64,000 nucleotides of DNA from Pandoraea pneumonica (GCF_902459645.1 NZ_CABPSK010000002.1:1302001-1366000), one strand, 5' to 3'; numbered from the stretch's first letter, positions 17,991 to 29,943 are shown. Translations and numbers: made by a program. Notes: a model not told the origin generated them from the sequence alone.

Positions 17991-20062
17991 CACGCCTGAT
18001 GTCGTGGCTCAGCGCAGCCGCCGGTCGGCAGGACATCGTGCTCGCCGCGTTGTTGCTCGTCACCGTACTGATGATCATCATCCCGATGCCGCCATCGGTG
18101 ATGGACATGCTTATCGCGCTGAATCTTGCTGTGTCCCTGCTGCTCCTGATGGTGGCGTTGTACGTCAACGAGCCACTCGACTTCTCAGTTTTCCCCTCCG
18201 TCCTCTTGATGACCACGCTGTTCCGGCTCGGGCTGACCATCAGCACCAGCCGGTTGATCCTGCTGCGCGCCGATGCGGGAGACATCGTCTACACGTTTGG
18301 CGATTTTGCTGCGGGCGGCAACATTGTGGTGGGGATGATCGTGTTCCTGATCATCACGGTTGTGAACTTCATCGTGATTACCAAAGGGTCCGAGCGCGTC
18401 GCGGAAGTGGGGGCGCGGTTCTCGCTCGACGGCATGCCGGGCAAACAGATGAGCATCGACGGCGATCTGCGCGCTGGCACCATCGACGCGTTGGAAGCGG
18501 GACGCCTGCGCCGTGTCGTGCAGAAGGAAAGTCAGTTCTATGGGGCGATGGACGGGGCGATGAAATTCGTCAAGGGCGACGCCATTGCCGGGCTCGTCAT
18601 CATCGTCGTCAACTTGCTGGGCGGCATCGGCGTCGGCGTGTTCATGCACGGCATGAGTGCGAGCGAGGCAGGTTCGCTTTACACCATCTTGTCGATCGGC
18701 GACGGACTCGTCTCGCAGATTCCCGCGCTGCTGATTTCGGTCACCGCGGGCATTATCGTGACGCGCGTGCCCGGCGAGCAACGGCACAACCTTGCGCGGG
18801 AATTGACGGATCAACTGGCCGCGCAGCCCCAGTCGTTAATGGTGGCGGCGGTGGTGCTGGTGCTGTTCGGCTTGATTCCCGGCTTCCCGATGCATTACTT
18901 CGTTTTGTTGGCCGCGATGTCGGGCACGGCGGCTTGGTGGGTGCGTCGTCGCGCACGGGAAGGCAGCAAGACCGCAGACGGCACGAGCGCAGACGGGGGC
19001 GCGGACGCGGCGAATGCAGGCCGTCCCGGCGCACAGCCGCTGCAAGTGCGCGTGGGCGGTGCGTTGGCAAGCGCGTCGGGTGGGGCGAGTGTGCTGAGCG
19101 AGAAAATCGATGCCCTGCGCGATCGGAAATTCGAGCAATTCGGCGTGCCGATGCCGGAAGTGTGTTTGGTGATCGATGCGACGCTTGCGCCGGACATGCT
19201 CGACATCCAGCTCTATCACGAGAGTGTGTTGAGCGTCGTCATGGCACCGGACATGGCGATGGCTCAGTTCGATGGCGAGCGTACGGCCGTCATGTTGCGC
19301 GAGCTCGTTGTGGACGACTTGCCGAGTACGCCGGTGCCGTTCGGCGGACACCGGCTGTACTGGCTGGCGCACGCGCAACGCGACCTTTGGCGCGCGCATG
19401 GCGGTGCTGCGATGGAAGGGGCCGATCGGGTGGCGCAGTGCGTGTCGCTGGTGATCGACGCGCACGCGGCCGACTTCCTAGGCGTGCAGGAAACGCGTTT
19501 CTTGATGGACGCCATGGAAGACCGGTACGGCGAACTCGTGAAGGAATTGCAACGTCAATTGCCGATTAACCGCACCGCCGAAGTCTTGCAGCGATTGGTC
19601 GCGGAAGGCATTTCGATTCGCGACCTGCGGCGCGTATTCGAGGCGCTGATCGAATGGGCGCCGCGCGAGCGGGATCAGATCATGCTCACCGAATACGTAC
19701 GGCTCGGCCTTCGCCGCCACATCGCGCGGCGCTTTCGCCATGGCAATGCCCAGATCGCCGGTTGGAATGTCGGGCAAGGGATCGAAGACGTGGTGCGTGC
19801 GGCCGTACGACAGACGTCGTCAGGCTCGTATGCCGATTTGAACGTTGAGCAAACGGAAGCGATTCTGAATGCCATCGACGACATGCTGGCCGTGCATGAC
19901 GGGACCCCAGCGGTGTTGTTCACCGCGATGGATGTGCGCCGCTTCGTGCGAAAGCTTGTGGAGCGCGAACGGGCCGATCTGGCGGTGCTGTCGTTTCAGG
20001 AAGTCGCCGACGAGCCGCAAGTGCGCGTGCTGGGCACGATCGATCTGCAAGGGGCGTACTGA
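17987..20062 (+). CDS. sctV: T3SS export gate protein SctV
   Basis: A 691-aa FlhA/LcrD/SsaV-family protein that forms the nonameric export gate. The N-terminal ~320 residues hold about eight membrane helices with the conserved cytoplasmic loop ([20 protein letters not shown] and [17 protein letters not shown]). The C-terminal ~340 residues form the cytoplasmic ring domain that receives chaperone-substrate complexes. The linker (about 325-365) is Ala/Gly-rich. First large gene of the sctV-sctU run. Confidence 0.97.
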   Translation: MTRLMSWLSAAAGRQDIVLAALLLVTVLMIIIPMPPSVMDMLIALNLAVSLLLLMVALYVNEPLDFSVFPSVLLMTTLFRLGLTISTSRLILLRADAGDIVYTFGDFAAGGNIVVGMIVFLIITVVNFIVITKGSERVAEVGARFSLDGMPGKQMSIDGDLRAGTIDALEAGRLRRVVQKESQFYGAMDGAMKFVKGDAIAGLVIIVVNLLGGIGVGVFMHGMSASEAGSLYTILSIGDGLVSQIPALLISVTAGIIVTRVPGEQRHNLARELTDQLAAQPQSLMVAAVVLVLFGLIPGFPMHYFVLLAAMSGTAAWWVRRRAREGSKTADGTSADGGADAANAGRPGAQPLQVRVGGALASASGGASVLSEKIDALRDRKFEQFGVPMPEVCLVIDATLAPDMLDIQLYHESVLSVVMAPDMAMAQFDGERTAVMLRELVVDDLPSTPVPFGGHRLYWLAHAQRDLWRAHGGAAMEGADRVAQCVSLVIDAHAADFLGVQETRFLMDAMEDRYGELVKELQRQLPINRTAEVLQRLVAEGISIRDLRRVFEALIEWAPRERDQIMLTEYVRLGLRRHIARRFRHGNAQIAGWNVGQGIEDVVRAAVRQTSSGSYADLNVEQTEAILNAIDDMLAVHDGTPAVLFTAMDVRRFVRKLVERERADLAVLSFQEVADEPQVRVLGTIDLQGAY

Positions 20063-20063
20063 G

Positions 20064-21461
20064 ATGCGCCAACCCGATGCCATTCGTGTTGCGAATGCGT
20101 TGCGGCGCTCGCTCAAAGCGCGGCGCAAAGCGTGTGACGAGTGGCGTGCGGCCCCGGGGCGCGATATCCCGCACGGACGCATCGACAAAGTGACGCCGAA
20201 TGCGCTGCGTGCCCGACTGCCGGGGGCGTCGCTGGGCGAGCAGTGCCGCATTGTGTCGCCGGTTATCGACGCCGAGGTCATTGCGGTGGAAGGCCCGCAC
20301 GTCTGGCTGTCACCTTATGCGGAGCCGCGCGGCGTCGCCAATGGCGCGCTGGTGTACGCGCTCGGCACACCGTCGCAGGTCGCCGTTGGCGAGCATCTGA
20401 CAGGGCAGGTGCTCGACGGTCTGGGGCGCAGATTGGACGGGGCGAACGAATCTCCACTGCCGGATGACTTGTGTGAAAGGGCACCAGAAGACTTCCCACC
20501 GCGCGGCATCGTTTGGCGTGCGCTAGAGGCCCCGCCGCCACCGGCGATGACGCGTGCGCTGGTGAGCGCGCCGCTGCCGCTTGGCATCCGTGCCATCGAC
20601 GGGTTACTGACGTGCGGCCGGGGGCAGCGGCTCGGCATTTTCGCGGCGGCCGGGGGCGGCAAAAGCACGTTGCTTGCGATGATGTGTCAGGGCACGCAAG
20701 CCGACGTGATCGTGCTCGCGTTAATTGGCGAGCGCGGGCGGGAAGTGCGTGAGTTTCTCGAACACGCGCTCACACCTGCGGCCAGAGCGCGCACGGTGTG
20801 CGTCGTGGCGACCTCGGATCGTCCGGCGCTAGAGCGCATGAAGGCCGCCTATACCGCGACGGCCATCGCAGAGGCGTTTCGCGATCAGGGCAAGGACGTG
20901 CTGCTGCTGATGGACTCGCTCACTCGCTTCGGCCGCGCGGTACGAGATATCGGCATGGCCGCAGGCGAGCCGCTGGGGGCCACTAGCGGGCTTCCGCCGA
21001 GCTTCTATGCCCGTCTTCCGCGATTGCTCGAGCGTGCCGGTACCGCCGAGCGCGGTAGCATCACCGCGTTCTACACGGTGCTGGTCGAGGGGGACAACCT
21101 CGATGAGCCGCTGGCCGATGAAGTCCGCTCGATTCTCGACGGTCATATCGTGCTCTCGCGCCGTCTCGCGCAAGAAAACCACTACCCCGCCATCGATATC
21201 GCAGCGAGCCTGTCGCGTGTGATGGGCAACGTGGCTGGCAAAGGACACGTCGCGGCGGCCGCGCGAATACGCCGTGCGATGGCGCTTGCCACCGAGGTCG
21301 AGTTGCTCGTGCGCGTCGGTGAATATCAAACCGGGCAAGACCCGGATACGGACGATGCACTCGCGCGTGTTTCCGCTATCAAGGCGTTTCTGTGCCAGTC
21401 GCAGGGCGATATCGCGCCGTTCGACGAGACCCAAGCATGGCTCGCCCGTCTCGCGAGTTGA
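20064..21461 (+). CDS. sctN: T3SS ATPase SctN
   Basis: A 465-aa F1-beta-like ATPase that strips chaperones and energises export. The P-loop is [12 protein letters not shown] (normally GVGKST, so the Val before GK is Gly here), followed by [11 protein letters not shown] and the Walker B strand [19 protein letters not shown] lies near the C-terminus. The start at 20064 is one base after the sctV stop and gives the usual length. The C-terminal domain binds SctO and SctL. Confidence 0.97.
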   Translation: MRQPDAIRVANALRRSLKARRKACDEWRAAPGRDIPHGRIDKVTPNALRARLPGASLGEQCRIVSPVIDAEVIAVEGPHVWLSPYAEPRGVANGALVYALGTPSQVAVGEHLTGQVLDGLGRRLDGANESPLPDDLCERAPEDFPPRGIVWRALEAPPPPAMTRALVSAPLPLGIRAIDGLLTCGRGQRLGIFAAAGGGKSTLLAMMCQGTQADVIVLALIGERGREVREFLEHALTPAARARTVCVVATSDRPALERMKAAYTATAIAEAFRDQGKDVLLLMDSLTRFGRAVRDIGMAAGEPLGATSGLPPSFYARLPRLLERAGTAERGSITAFYTVLVEGDNLDEPLADEVRSILDGHIVLSRRLAQENHYPAIDIAASLSRVMGNVAGKGHVAAAARIRRAMALATEVELLVRVGEYQTGQDPDTDDALARVSAIKAFLCQSQGDIAPFDETQAWLARLAS

Positions 21462-21850
21462 AGGACATGGCACAGATCGCCGCGTTGGCGTCACTCGCCC
21501 GGCGACGAGAGGCGAGCTTGCGCGCCGCCGTGGCACACGCTGTCCAATCGCTCGACGCCGCGGAGGCAACGCTAGCGCAGCGGCGCCGCGTGTACGAGGC
21601 ACAACGGCAACGCTGGCACGACGCGCTCGCGCGTAGCGGGGTGTACGGTCAGCGCGCGCTTGGGACAGCCAGCCATGGTGTCGAGGCCGAACGCGCGGCA
21701 CTGGCCGGTGCGCTCACGACTAAAGAAGCCGCCGCCGCAAGTGCGGCGCAAGCACGGTCGAATTTGCAAGCGCAGCGCGCGCTGCTGCAAGAAAACGCAC
21801 GCAAGCAGGAAAAGCTTCGCGAATTGCTGGCGTCGTTGCAGGCGTCGTAG
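21437..21850 (+). CDS. sctO: T3SS ATPase stalk protein SctO
   Basis: A 137-aa protein predicted to be one long coiled-coil hairpin (rich in Ala, Arg, Gln and Glu with heptad spacing from about residue 20 to the end), the form of YscO/FliJ/SsaO, which turns inside the ATPase ring and touches SctV. It lies directly after sctN. ATG 21437 overlaps sctN by 25 bp; ATG 21467 is an alternative. Sequence similarity is low, as is normal for this family. Confidence 0.75.
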   Translation: MARPSRELKDMAQIAALASLARRREASLRAAVAHAVQSLDAAEATLAQRRRVYEAQRQRWHDALARSGVYGQRALGTASHGVEAERAALAGALTTKEAAAASAAQARSNLQAQRALLQENARKQEKLRELLASLQAS

Positions 21851-21946
21851 CGGTCGTCGCTTAGGGCCTGAAGCAATACGCGGCGGTCGTGCCGCCATGA
21901 CCACAAGACGCTCCCGAATTTCATTCGCAACCAAGAGGACATCACG

Positions 21947-22399
21947 ATGAGCTCCATCCGCCGCAATGGCATGTCAGCCGAGGCATTCGCCAATATGGGG
22001 GCCAATTTGTCGGGATCGCATCGAAACACGTGCGAAGGCACGGGCCCACGGCGGCAAATGGAGGATGACGACGAGCGGGAGTTCACCCTAAGCGTCGAGA
22101 CGACACCGCGTGTCACGGGGCCCGGCGATGTGCTTCGTTGGCTTCGGGTGTGGCATGCGCGCCAGGAACAAGCGTGGGATGGCGGGAACGCGTTGCGCAT
22201 CTGCGTGCATGGTGGCGTGCTCGACGAGATGGTCGTGGAAGCCCGGCGCGGGTTGCATGGCGTGACGATCAGTTTGCTATCGCCGCGCTTGACGCTATAC
22301 CGGCGCTTGCTGACGCAACGCGGCCGCCTTGCCCGGACGATGACGTGGCGGCTCGGTTTGCCGGTAACGGTGGAAGTCGAGGCACGTTATGCCCCCTGA
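21947..22399 (+). CDS. sctP: T3SS needle-length/switch protein SctP (short form)
   Basis: A 150-aa protein between sctO and sctQ, the position of sctP. The second half (LRICVHGGVLDEMVVEARRG, then VTISLLSPRLTLYRRLLTQR) resembles the C-terminal switch domain of YscP/HpaP. The N-terminal ~60 residues are polar. It is much shorter than YscP (about 515 aa) or SpaN and nearer to EscP size, so its ruler segment is small. Assignment rests on position plus this weak similarity. Confidence 0.65.
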   Translation: MSSIRRNGMSAEAFANMGANLSGSHRNTCEGTGPRRQMEDDDEREFTLSVETTPRVTGPGDVLRWLRVWHARQEQAWDGGNALRICVHGGVLDEMVVEARRGLHGVTISLLSPRLTLYRRLLTQRGRLARTMTWRLGLPVTVEVEARYAP

Positions 22400-23600
22400 C
22401 ACGCGAGCGCCGGACGTAGTGCTTAGCCAACTGTTCGGTGGGTCGCTGGGCGGTGCTAGCAGTGTTTCCTTCGTTCAAGACGATATGCAGGTGCACGTTG
22501 GTTGGCTGCACGTGGGCGGCGATGGCCTGATCGTCGCCGCGCGTGTCGACCAAGGTCCGGTTGGCGAGTTGCGCTTCTGGTGCGACACGCAGCAGTGGTG
22601 CGATTGGCTGGCCCCGTGGCTGCCCGTCCCCTCGTTCGACGCGTTGCCGCAGGCATGGCTCGACATCGCGGCGTCGTTGACGTTGTCAGGCGCGTCCGAG
22701 GAGGCGGGCGAGGGGGCATTCGGGGCCGTCGACAAATCGTTTGACGACTCGTGCGACGCCGCAGCGTATCCCGCTTATCCCGCCGATTCCGCGTATTCGG
22801 CGTATGCCGATGCCTGGCCGAGCGCTACCCAGTTGACGCCTGGCGCCGTGACGCTCGAATGGCGCGTCGGCATGGTATTGCAGCGGGAGGGCCGACGGCT
22901 CGCATTGGCTTGGCTCACCGGCGACGGCTCGCAGGACGAGGCGAGCGCATGGCTTCGCGAGCGATGCGCGCGCGCGATGCCTGGCGCACAGCCGCTCGAT
23001 CCGGCGGGTGTACCGCAACGCGACGGCGTCTTAGTCGCTGGCTGGGCGGATATCTCAAGCGCGCAATGGGATGCCTTGGGTGATGGCGACGCCGTAATTC
23101 TCGACAAGAGCGCCGACGTGGCGAACGGTGCGTATTGGGTCGTCGATGGCGATTACGCGCTGGCTTACCCCGGCAACGCCGCCGCCCAGCGTGGCGCGGT
23201 CAATGCCGCCGAGGTTCTTCGGTTCGACGACTGCCCCTTTGCGACAACGGATGGCACCTCTCCCGCACGGGTCTTCGCGGTGCTGACGACTCAACCTTTC
23301 CCGGTGCCCACGCTCGACGCGTGGAGAACAGGCAGGCTCCCCGACATACGGTCGTGCCACGCGACACACGGGGTCGCCTCATCGCCCGACGCGCCCGTGC
23401 TGCATACGACGCGTGTGACGCTGTGGCGCAACGGCATCGCGTGCGGCGCGGCCCGTCTGCTGCGTTTCGACGATGGTCGACTGGCGGTGTGCCGCGAAGG
23501 CGAACGCAAAGGCGACATGTCCATCGCAGCGCACGACTCCCCCCAAAAGCCGACCAATTCGGGTGGCGACCTGATGGGCGTGTACCCGTTGTCCCCCTAA
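22389..23600 (+). CDS. sctQ: T3SS cytoplasmic ring protein SctQ
   Basis: A 403-aa protein in the SctQ (YscQ/SsaQ) position. The C-terminal third has a diverged SPOA fold (VPTLDAWRTGRLPDI, then VTLWRNGIACGAARLLRFDD and GRLAVCREG), the domain that builds the sorting-platform pods. Near residues 115-140 is a compositionally odd, repeat-like stretch alternating Ala/Tyr with Pro or Ser. A second SPOA domain is not obvious. Overlaps sctP by 11 bp. Confidence 0.78.
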   Translation: MPPDTRAPDVVLSQLFGGSLGGASSVSFVQDDMQVHVGWLHVGGDGLIVAARVDQGPVGELRFWCDTQQWCDWLAPWLPVPSFDALPQAWLDIAASLTLSGASEEAGEGAFGAVDKSFDDSCDAAAYPAYPADSAYSAYADAWPSATQLTPGAVTLEWRVGMVLQREGRRLALAWLTGDGSQDEASAWLRERCARAMPGAQPLDPAGVPQRDGVLVAGWADISSAQWDALGDGDAVILDKSADVANGAYWVVDGDYALAYPGNAAAQRGAVNAAEVLRFDDCPFATTDGTSPARVFAVLTTQPFPVPTLDAWRTGRLPDIRSCHATHGVASSPDAPVLHTTRVTLWRNGIACGAARLLRFDDGRLAVCREGERKGDMSIAAHDSPQKPTNSGGDLMGVYPLSP

Positions 23601-23659
23601 GATCGCGACACTTCAACGCCGCACATGCGTGCTGGCCTCGGATGTTCAACGGAGTCTGT

Positions 23660-24310
23660 ATGTCCCTGCTCGACCACCCGGTGCAGCTCGTGGTGTTGCT
23701 CTCGCTGCTCTCGATCTTGCCGTTGCTGGTGGTGCTCGGGACGGCCTTTCTGAAACTGGCGGTGGTGTTCGCGCTATTACGCAACGCGCTCGGCACACAG
23801 CAGATTCCCCCCAACATTGCGATCTATGGTCTTTCGCTCGTGCTGACCTGTTTCATCATGGCCCCCGTCGTTTTCGACATCGAAGCCAATCTCGCGAAGC
23901 GGCCTGTCACGCTATCGTCGCCGAGTGCCGTGGCCGATGCGGACGCGGGCATTCTCGTGCCTTATCGCGCTTTCCTCACGCGTCATACCGATCCGCGCCA
24001 ACGCGAGTTCTTCGCGGGCATTGCCGCCGACACCTGGCCGGAAAAGCATCGTGCGCGTATCGGCCCCGATTCGCTGCTCGTGCTCATGCCCGCTTTCACC
24101 CTGAGCCAACTGGCAGAGGCCTTCAAGATCGGGCTGCTGCTCTATCTCCCCTTCGTCGTCATCGATCTGGTGATTTCGAACATCCTGCTCGCCATGGGGA
24201 TGATGATGGTCTCGCCCATGACCATTGCGCTGCCGTTCAAGTTGCTGGTGTTCGTGATGATGAACGGCTGGGAGCAATTGGTGCGCCAGTTGCTGCTTTC
24301 CTACGCATAA
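23660..24310 (+). CDS. sctR: T3SS export apparatus protein SctR
   Basis: A 216-aa FliP/YscR/SsaR-family membrane protein of the export gate, with four hydrophobic helices. Conserved segments are FLKLAVVFALLRNALGTQQI, PAFTLSQLAEAFKIGLLLYL and FVVIDLVISNILLAMGMMMV. The ATG at 23660 follows a GGAG site; the frame is open upstream but that part lies inside sctQ. With SctS and SctT it forms the helical entry pore. Confidence 0.96.
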   Translation: MSLLDHPVQLVVLLSLLSILPLLVVLGTAFLKLAVVFALLRNALGTQQIPPNIAIYGLSLVLTCFIMAPVVFDIEANLAKRPVTLSSPSAVADADAGILVPYRAFLTRHTDPRQREFFAGIAADTWPEKHRARIGPDSLLVLMPAFTLSQLAEAFKIGLLLYLPFVVIDLVISNILLAMGMMMVSPMTIALPFKLLVFVMMNGWEQLVRQLLLSYA

Positions 24311-24316
24311 GCCGAC

Positions 24317-24583
24317 ATGAGTGAAGCGATCGTCGTCAAGTTCACGAGCGAAATGCTCTGGCTCACGCTGCTGCTGTCGTTGCCCACGGTCATTGTGGCG
24401 TCGGCGGTCGGTGTGTTCGTGTCGCTGGTGCAGGCACTCACGCAAGTGCAGGATCAGACGGTGCAGTTTCTGATCAAGCTGCTTGCCGTGTCGATCACGC
24501 TGGTGGTGACCTATGGCTGGATGGGCAACGTGTTGCTCAACTATGCCGGTAGCGCGTTCGAGCAAATTAGCCGGATGCAATGA
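24317..24583 (+). CDS. sctS: T3SS export apparatus protein SctS
   Basis: An 88-aa FliQ/YscS-family protein with two membrane helices (LLLSLPTVIVASAVGVFVSL and LLAVSITLVVTYGWMGNVLL) joined by the conserved loop QALTQVQDQTVQF. Usual length. It lies between sctR and sctT, as in all systems of this type. Confidence 0.96.
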   Translation: MSEAIVVKFTSEMLWLTLLLSLPTVIVASAVGVFVSLVQALTQVQDQTVQFLIKLLAVSITLVVTYGWMGNVLLNYAGSAFEQISRMQ

Positions 24584-24599
24584 CCGGAGCCCGCCCCCT

Positions 24600-25466
24600 A
24601 TGTCGTCGATCATGACCTCGCTGGGCCCTGCGCTGGGCGCTGTGGGCGCCTTGGACGACGCGGCGTTCGCGCGCCACTGGGCAGACCTGTACGACTGGCT
24701 GCTCGCGTGGGCGGTGGCGATGCTGCGTCCGCTGGGCATTGCGATGCTGTTGCCGGTGTTCTCGCCGGGCATGCTCGGCGCAGGGATGCTGCGCAATGCC
24801 CTCGTGTTGGCGCTCGCGTTGCCGGTCGTGCCAATGGTGCACGCCGGGGCCGACATCGCGCCGCAATGGGGCGCGTGGGCCATGGTGATCCTGGGGGAGT
24901 TGAGCGTCGGCCTGTTGCTCGGGTTTGCGGCCGCGTTGCCGTTCTGGGCGGTTGATATGACGGGGTACGTGATCGACACCATTCGCGGCGCGTCGATGGC
25001 GAGCGTGCTCAACCCGCTCATGGGCGCGCAGTCGTCGATCTTCGGCATCGCGTTGACGCAAATGCTGTGTGTGCTGTTCTTCATTACCCCCGCCGCGCAC
25101 GCCGTGCTAAGCGCGCTGTACGACTCATACGACGCGCTGCCGGTCGGCACGTCCTGGCATTGGCAAGAGGCGGGGGTGCCTTGGCTGCTCACGCTGTGGC
25201 AGGCGATGCAAACGATGTGCGTCGCGGTCGCGCTGCCCGCCATGGTGGTGATGGTGCTCGTCGACATGGCGATGGGTTTCATCAACCGTGCCGCCCAGCA
25301 GCTCAACGTGTTCTTCCTCGCTATGCCGGTCAAGAGTGCGATGGCGCTGCTCGTCACGCTGGCGAGCCTGCCGTTTGCCATTGCGGTGCCATTGGCCCAT
25401 TGGTACCGACTGCCGGAGGGCTTCAGAGCGTGGGTCGTGGCGGCGCTTGCGCAAGGGGGAGGGTGA
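24600..25466 (+). CDS. sctT: T3SS export apparatus protein SctT
   Basis: A 288-aa FliR/YscT/SsaT-family protein with about six to eight membrane helices. ARPL-type start of the core (MLRPLGIAMLLPVFSPGMLG) and GYVIDTIRGASMASVLNP are the family segments. ATG 24600 was chosen since the upstream open frame overlaps sctS. It completes the R5-S4-T1 export core. Confidence 0.94.
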   Translation: MSSIMTSLGPALGAVGALDDAAFARHWADLYDWLLAWAVAMLRPLGIAMLLPVFSPGMLGAGMLRNALVLALALPVVPMVHAGADIAPQWGAWAMVILGELSVGLLLGFAAALPFWAVDMTGYVIDTIRGASMASVLNPLMGAQSSIFGIALTQMLCVLFFITPAAHAVLSALYDSYDALPVGTSWHWQEAGVPWLLTLWQAMQTMCVAVALPAMVVMVLVDMAMGFINRAAQQLNVFFLAMPVKSAMALLVTLASLPFAIAVPLAHWYRLPEGFRAWVVAALAQGGG

Positions 25467-25472
25467 GCGCCG

Positions 25473-26579
25473 ATGAGCGAAAAGAACCAACCGCCCACAC
25501 CGAAGAAGATTCAAGACGAGCGCAAGAAGGGGCGCGTCGCGAAGAGCGCCGACCTGGCTGTCTGCGCGCAACTCGGCATCGTGCTGGCCTGGCTCGTCTT
25601 CGAAGGCCCGGCCCTTTACGTGGCGTGTATGGGGCTGGTGCAGCGCATGCTGCTCGTGCTTGGCGACCCGGTAGACGAAGCGGTGCGTGGCCTGTTGGTG
25701 CCGTCGCTGTTGCTGCTCCTGCGTTTTTGCGGCGGGCTGGCCGTCGTGCTGATCGTATGCACTTGGCTGGTGATGGTGCTGCAAATCGGCGCGCTGGTGG
25801 CGCCCGAAGCGATCACGCCGAAGTACGAGCGCATCGATCCCGTGGCAAAGGCCAAGCAATTGTTTTCGCTTCAGTCGCTCTTCGAATTCGCGAAGTCGCT
25901 GCTCAAGGTCGCGGTGCTGGGGACGGTTTTCTTCTATCTGATTCGCCAATACACGCCGTCGCTCGCGGTGCTGCCGCAGTGCGGCGCGGATTGCGGGCTC
26001 ACGCTCACGGCGCGCTTGCTGTTCTGGCTGATGTCGGCGCTCGTCATCGCCTATGTGGTGTTCGGTGCGCTCGATTTTGCTTTTCAGAAATACAACTTGC
26101 ACAAGCAACTGATGATGTCGCACGACGAGATTAAGCGCGAATACAAGGAGATCGACGGCAATCCGGAAATCAAGCACAAGCGTCGTGAAATTCATCGGGA
26201 GACGATCGAGAGCGGCAGTCTTGCCAACAACGTGAAGCGCTCGACCGTGGTCGTGCGTAACCCGACGCGGCTTGCCGTCTGCCTGCGCTATGTCGCGGGG
26301 GAGACGCCGGTGCCTTGTGTCATCGAGAAGGGACGCAACGCACGCGCGCGCACCATCGTTGCACTCGCTGAGCGCGAGGGTATTCCGGTTGTCGAGCACA
26401 TTCCGGTGGCACGGCGGCTGATGGCGGAAGTCGATATCGATGCGCCCATTCCTGCGGATCTATTCGATGTGGTGGCGTCGATACTGCGCTTGGCCCTCGA
26501 TTTGCCTTACGAAGCGCAGGACGCCGAGGGTGCACAGGCGGACAAGGAGAAGCGCCCGGACGAGCGTGGGCGGCGATGA
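25473..26579 (+). CDS. sctU: T3SS substrate-switch protein SctU with NPTR in place of NPTH
   Basis: A 368-aa FlhB/YscU/SsaU-family protein. The N-terminus PPTPKKIQDERKKGRVAKSA is typical; four membrane helices follow, then a cytoplasmic domain. In nearly all family members this domain cleaves itself within an NPTH motif. Here residues 263-266 read N-P-T-R (codons at 26259-26270), so the His is Arg. The Asn-Pro bond and neighbours (VVVRNPT, then RYVAGETPVP) are kept, so cleavage may still occur. The C-terminal ~25 residues are acidic and basic mixed. Stop overlaps the next gene (ATGA). Confidence 0.95.
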   Translation: MSEKNQPPTPKKIQDERKKGRVAKSADLAVCAQLGIVLAWLVFEGPALYVACMGLVQRMLLVLGDPVDEAVRGLLVPSLLLLLRFCGGLAVVLIVCTWLVMVLQIGALVAPEAITPKYERIDPVAKAKQLFSLQSLFEFAKSLLKVAVLGTVFFYLIRQYTPSLAVLPQCGADCGLTLTARLLFWLMSALVIAYVVFGALDFAFQKYNLHKQLMMSHDEIKREYKEIDGNPEIKHKRREIHRETIESGSLANNVKRSTVVVRNPTRLAVCLRYVAGETPVPCVIEKGRNARARTIVALAEREGIPVVEHIPVARRLMAEVDIDAPIPADLFDVVASILRLALDLPYEAQDAEGAQADKEKRPDERGRR

Positions 26580-27514
26580 GAATATCGACGCTCGGCGCTT
26601 GGATTGCCCTCGCGCTCGTGTGCGCACCAGCGGTCGCGGCGAGCGCGCAGACGGACATCGCACTGCCGCTGCATCCGCGCATGACCGATGCCGGAGTCGA
26701 GGTCCCTGAGCGGAAAGCACCGTCAAAGGCATCGACGGTGCCGTCGCCTGTTTCGTCGCCGGTGCCTTCGCCGATATTCACTGCCGACCCAGCGCCCGCA
26801 TCCACTGGCACGACAAATCAACAACTCAACGCGATTGCGCCCGCACCTTCGCCGTCATTACCGTTCGACACGCTGGTTCAAACGACCGCGCGCGACTATT
26901 CGCTCGACGCGGCGCTGCTGCATGCGATGGTCAGCGTGGAGTCGGGCTACGACGCACTCGCGGTCTCGCCCAAGGGGGCCATAGGTTTGATGCAGGTGCG
27001 GCCGCAGACCGGGGCGCGCTTCGGGTTTCGACGTCTGGAAGACCCGGCCGAGAATTTGCGGGCCGGGGCGTCCTACTTGCAATGGTTGCTCACCCGCTTC
27101 GACGGGGATTTGTCGCTGGCGCTGGCGGCGTACAACGCAGGGGAGGGCGCGGTGCTGCGTTACGGGCGGCAAGTGCCGCCGTTTCGCGAAACACAGGATT
27201 ACGTGCGCAAAGTGATGGCGGGGTATTCGCGGCTGACGGTCATGCCGTCGAAAAACACGGAAACCGTCGTTGCGCCTGCTTCGCCAAGCGCTACCGCCGC
27301 GACGCCCACCGATGTGGCTAAGGTTCGGGCGCTGCCGCGCGATCGGCGCGATGGCCATGGAAGCCGTGAGAGCGGCGATGTGCGGGCGTGGCAGATTTTG
27401 CGGGGGCTTGGCGCCCTGGTGACGCGCAGCCCGTCAAAGCGGACCGCGCCCACGATGGGCCGCGATCAACCGGCTGTCGTCATGCCAGCGAGCCAGACTC
27501 GCCGGTCGCCATGA
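26576..27514 (+). CDS. lytic transglycosylase of the T3SS (IagB-like) with long extensions
   Basis: A 312-aa periplasmic peptidoglycan-cutting enzyme that would open the wall for the needle complex. A signal peptide covers about residues 1-24. The SLT domain is at about 97-215: SVESGYDALAVSPKGAIGLM with catalytic Glu122, then LALAAYNAGEGAV. IagB-type partners are usually about 150-160 aa. This one has an extra Pro/Ser-rich N-terminal linker (about 40-95) and a basic, low-complexity C-terminal tail of about 90 residues. Coupled to sctU by ATGA; last gene of the island. Confidence 0.9.
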   Translation: MRISTLGAWIALALVCAPAVAASAQTDIALPLHPRMTDAGVEVPERKAPSKASTVPSPVSSPVPSPIFTADPAPASTGTTNQQLNAIAPAPSPSLPFDTLVQTTARDYSLDAALLHAMVSVESGYDALAVSPKGAIGLMQVRPQTGARFGFRRLEDPAENLRAGASYLQWLLTRFDGDLSLALAAYNAGEGAVLRYGRQVPPFRETQDYVRKVMAGYSRLTVMPSKNTETVVAPASPSATAATPTDVAKVRALPRDRRDGHGSRESGDVRAWQILRGLGALVTRSPSKRTAPTMGRDQPAVVMPASQTRRSP

Positions 27515-27532
27515 CGCGCCGATCAATGCCGC

Positions 27533-29823
<2,291 letters not shown>

Positions 29824-29847
29824 CGCTAAGCCGTACCGCTGTAAATG

Positions 29848-29874
29848 AAAAGGGCCGCTGATGCGGCCCTTTTT
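29848..29874 (+). terminator. rho-independent terminator after purB
   Basis: Stem AAAGGGCCGC / GCGGCCCTTT with a 4-base loop and a T-run, 24 bases after the purB stop. Confidence 0.93.
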
Positions 29875-29943
29875 GCGTGTCATACGGGGTACTGAGTAGC
29901 TTGTGTATCATAGCCGGACAATTCATAAGGAGAATCCCCGCAA

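Noticed and set aside
17941-19569. A 542-codon plus-strand frame within sctV
   Set aside because: Another frame of sctV with strong Arg/Gly bias; sctV itself is unmistakable.
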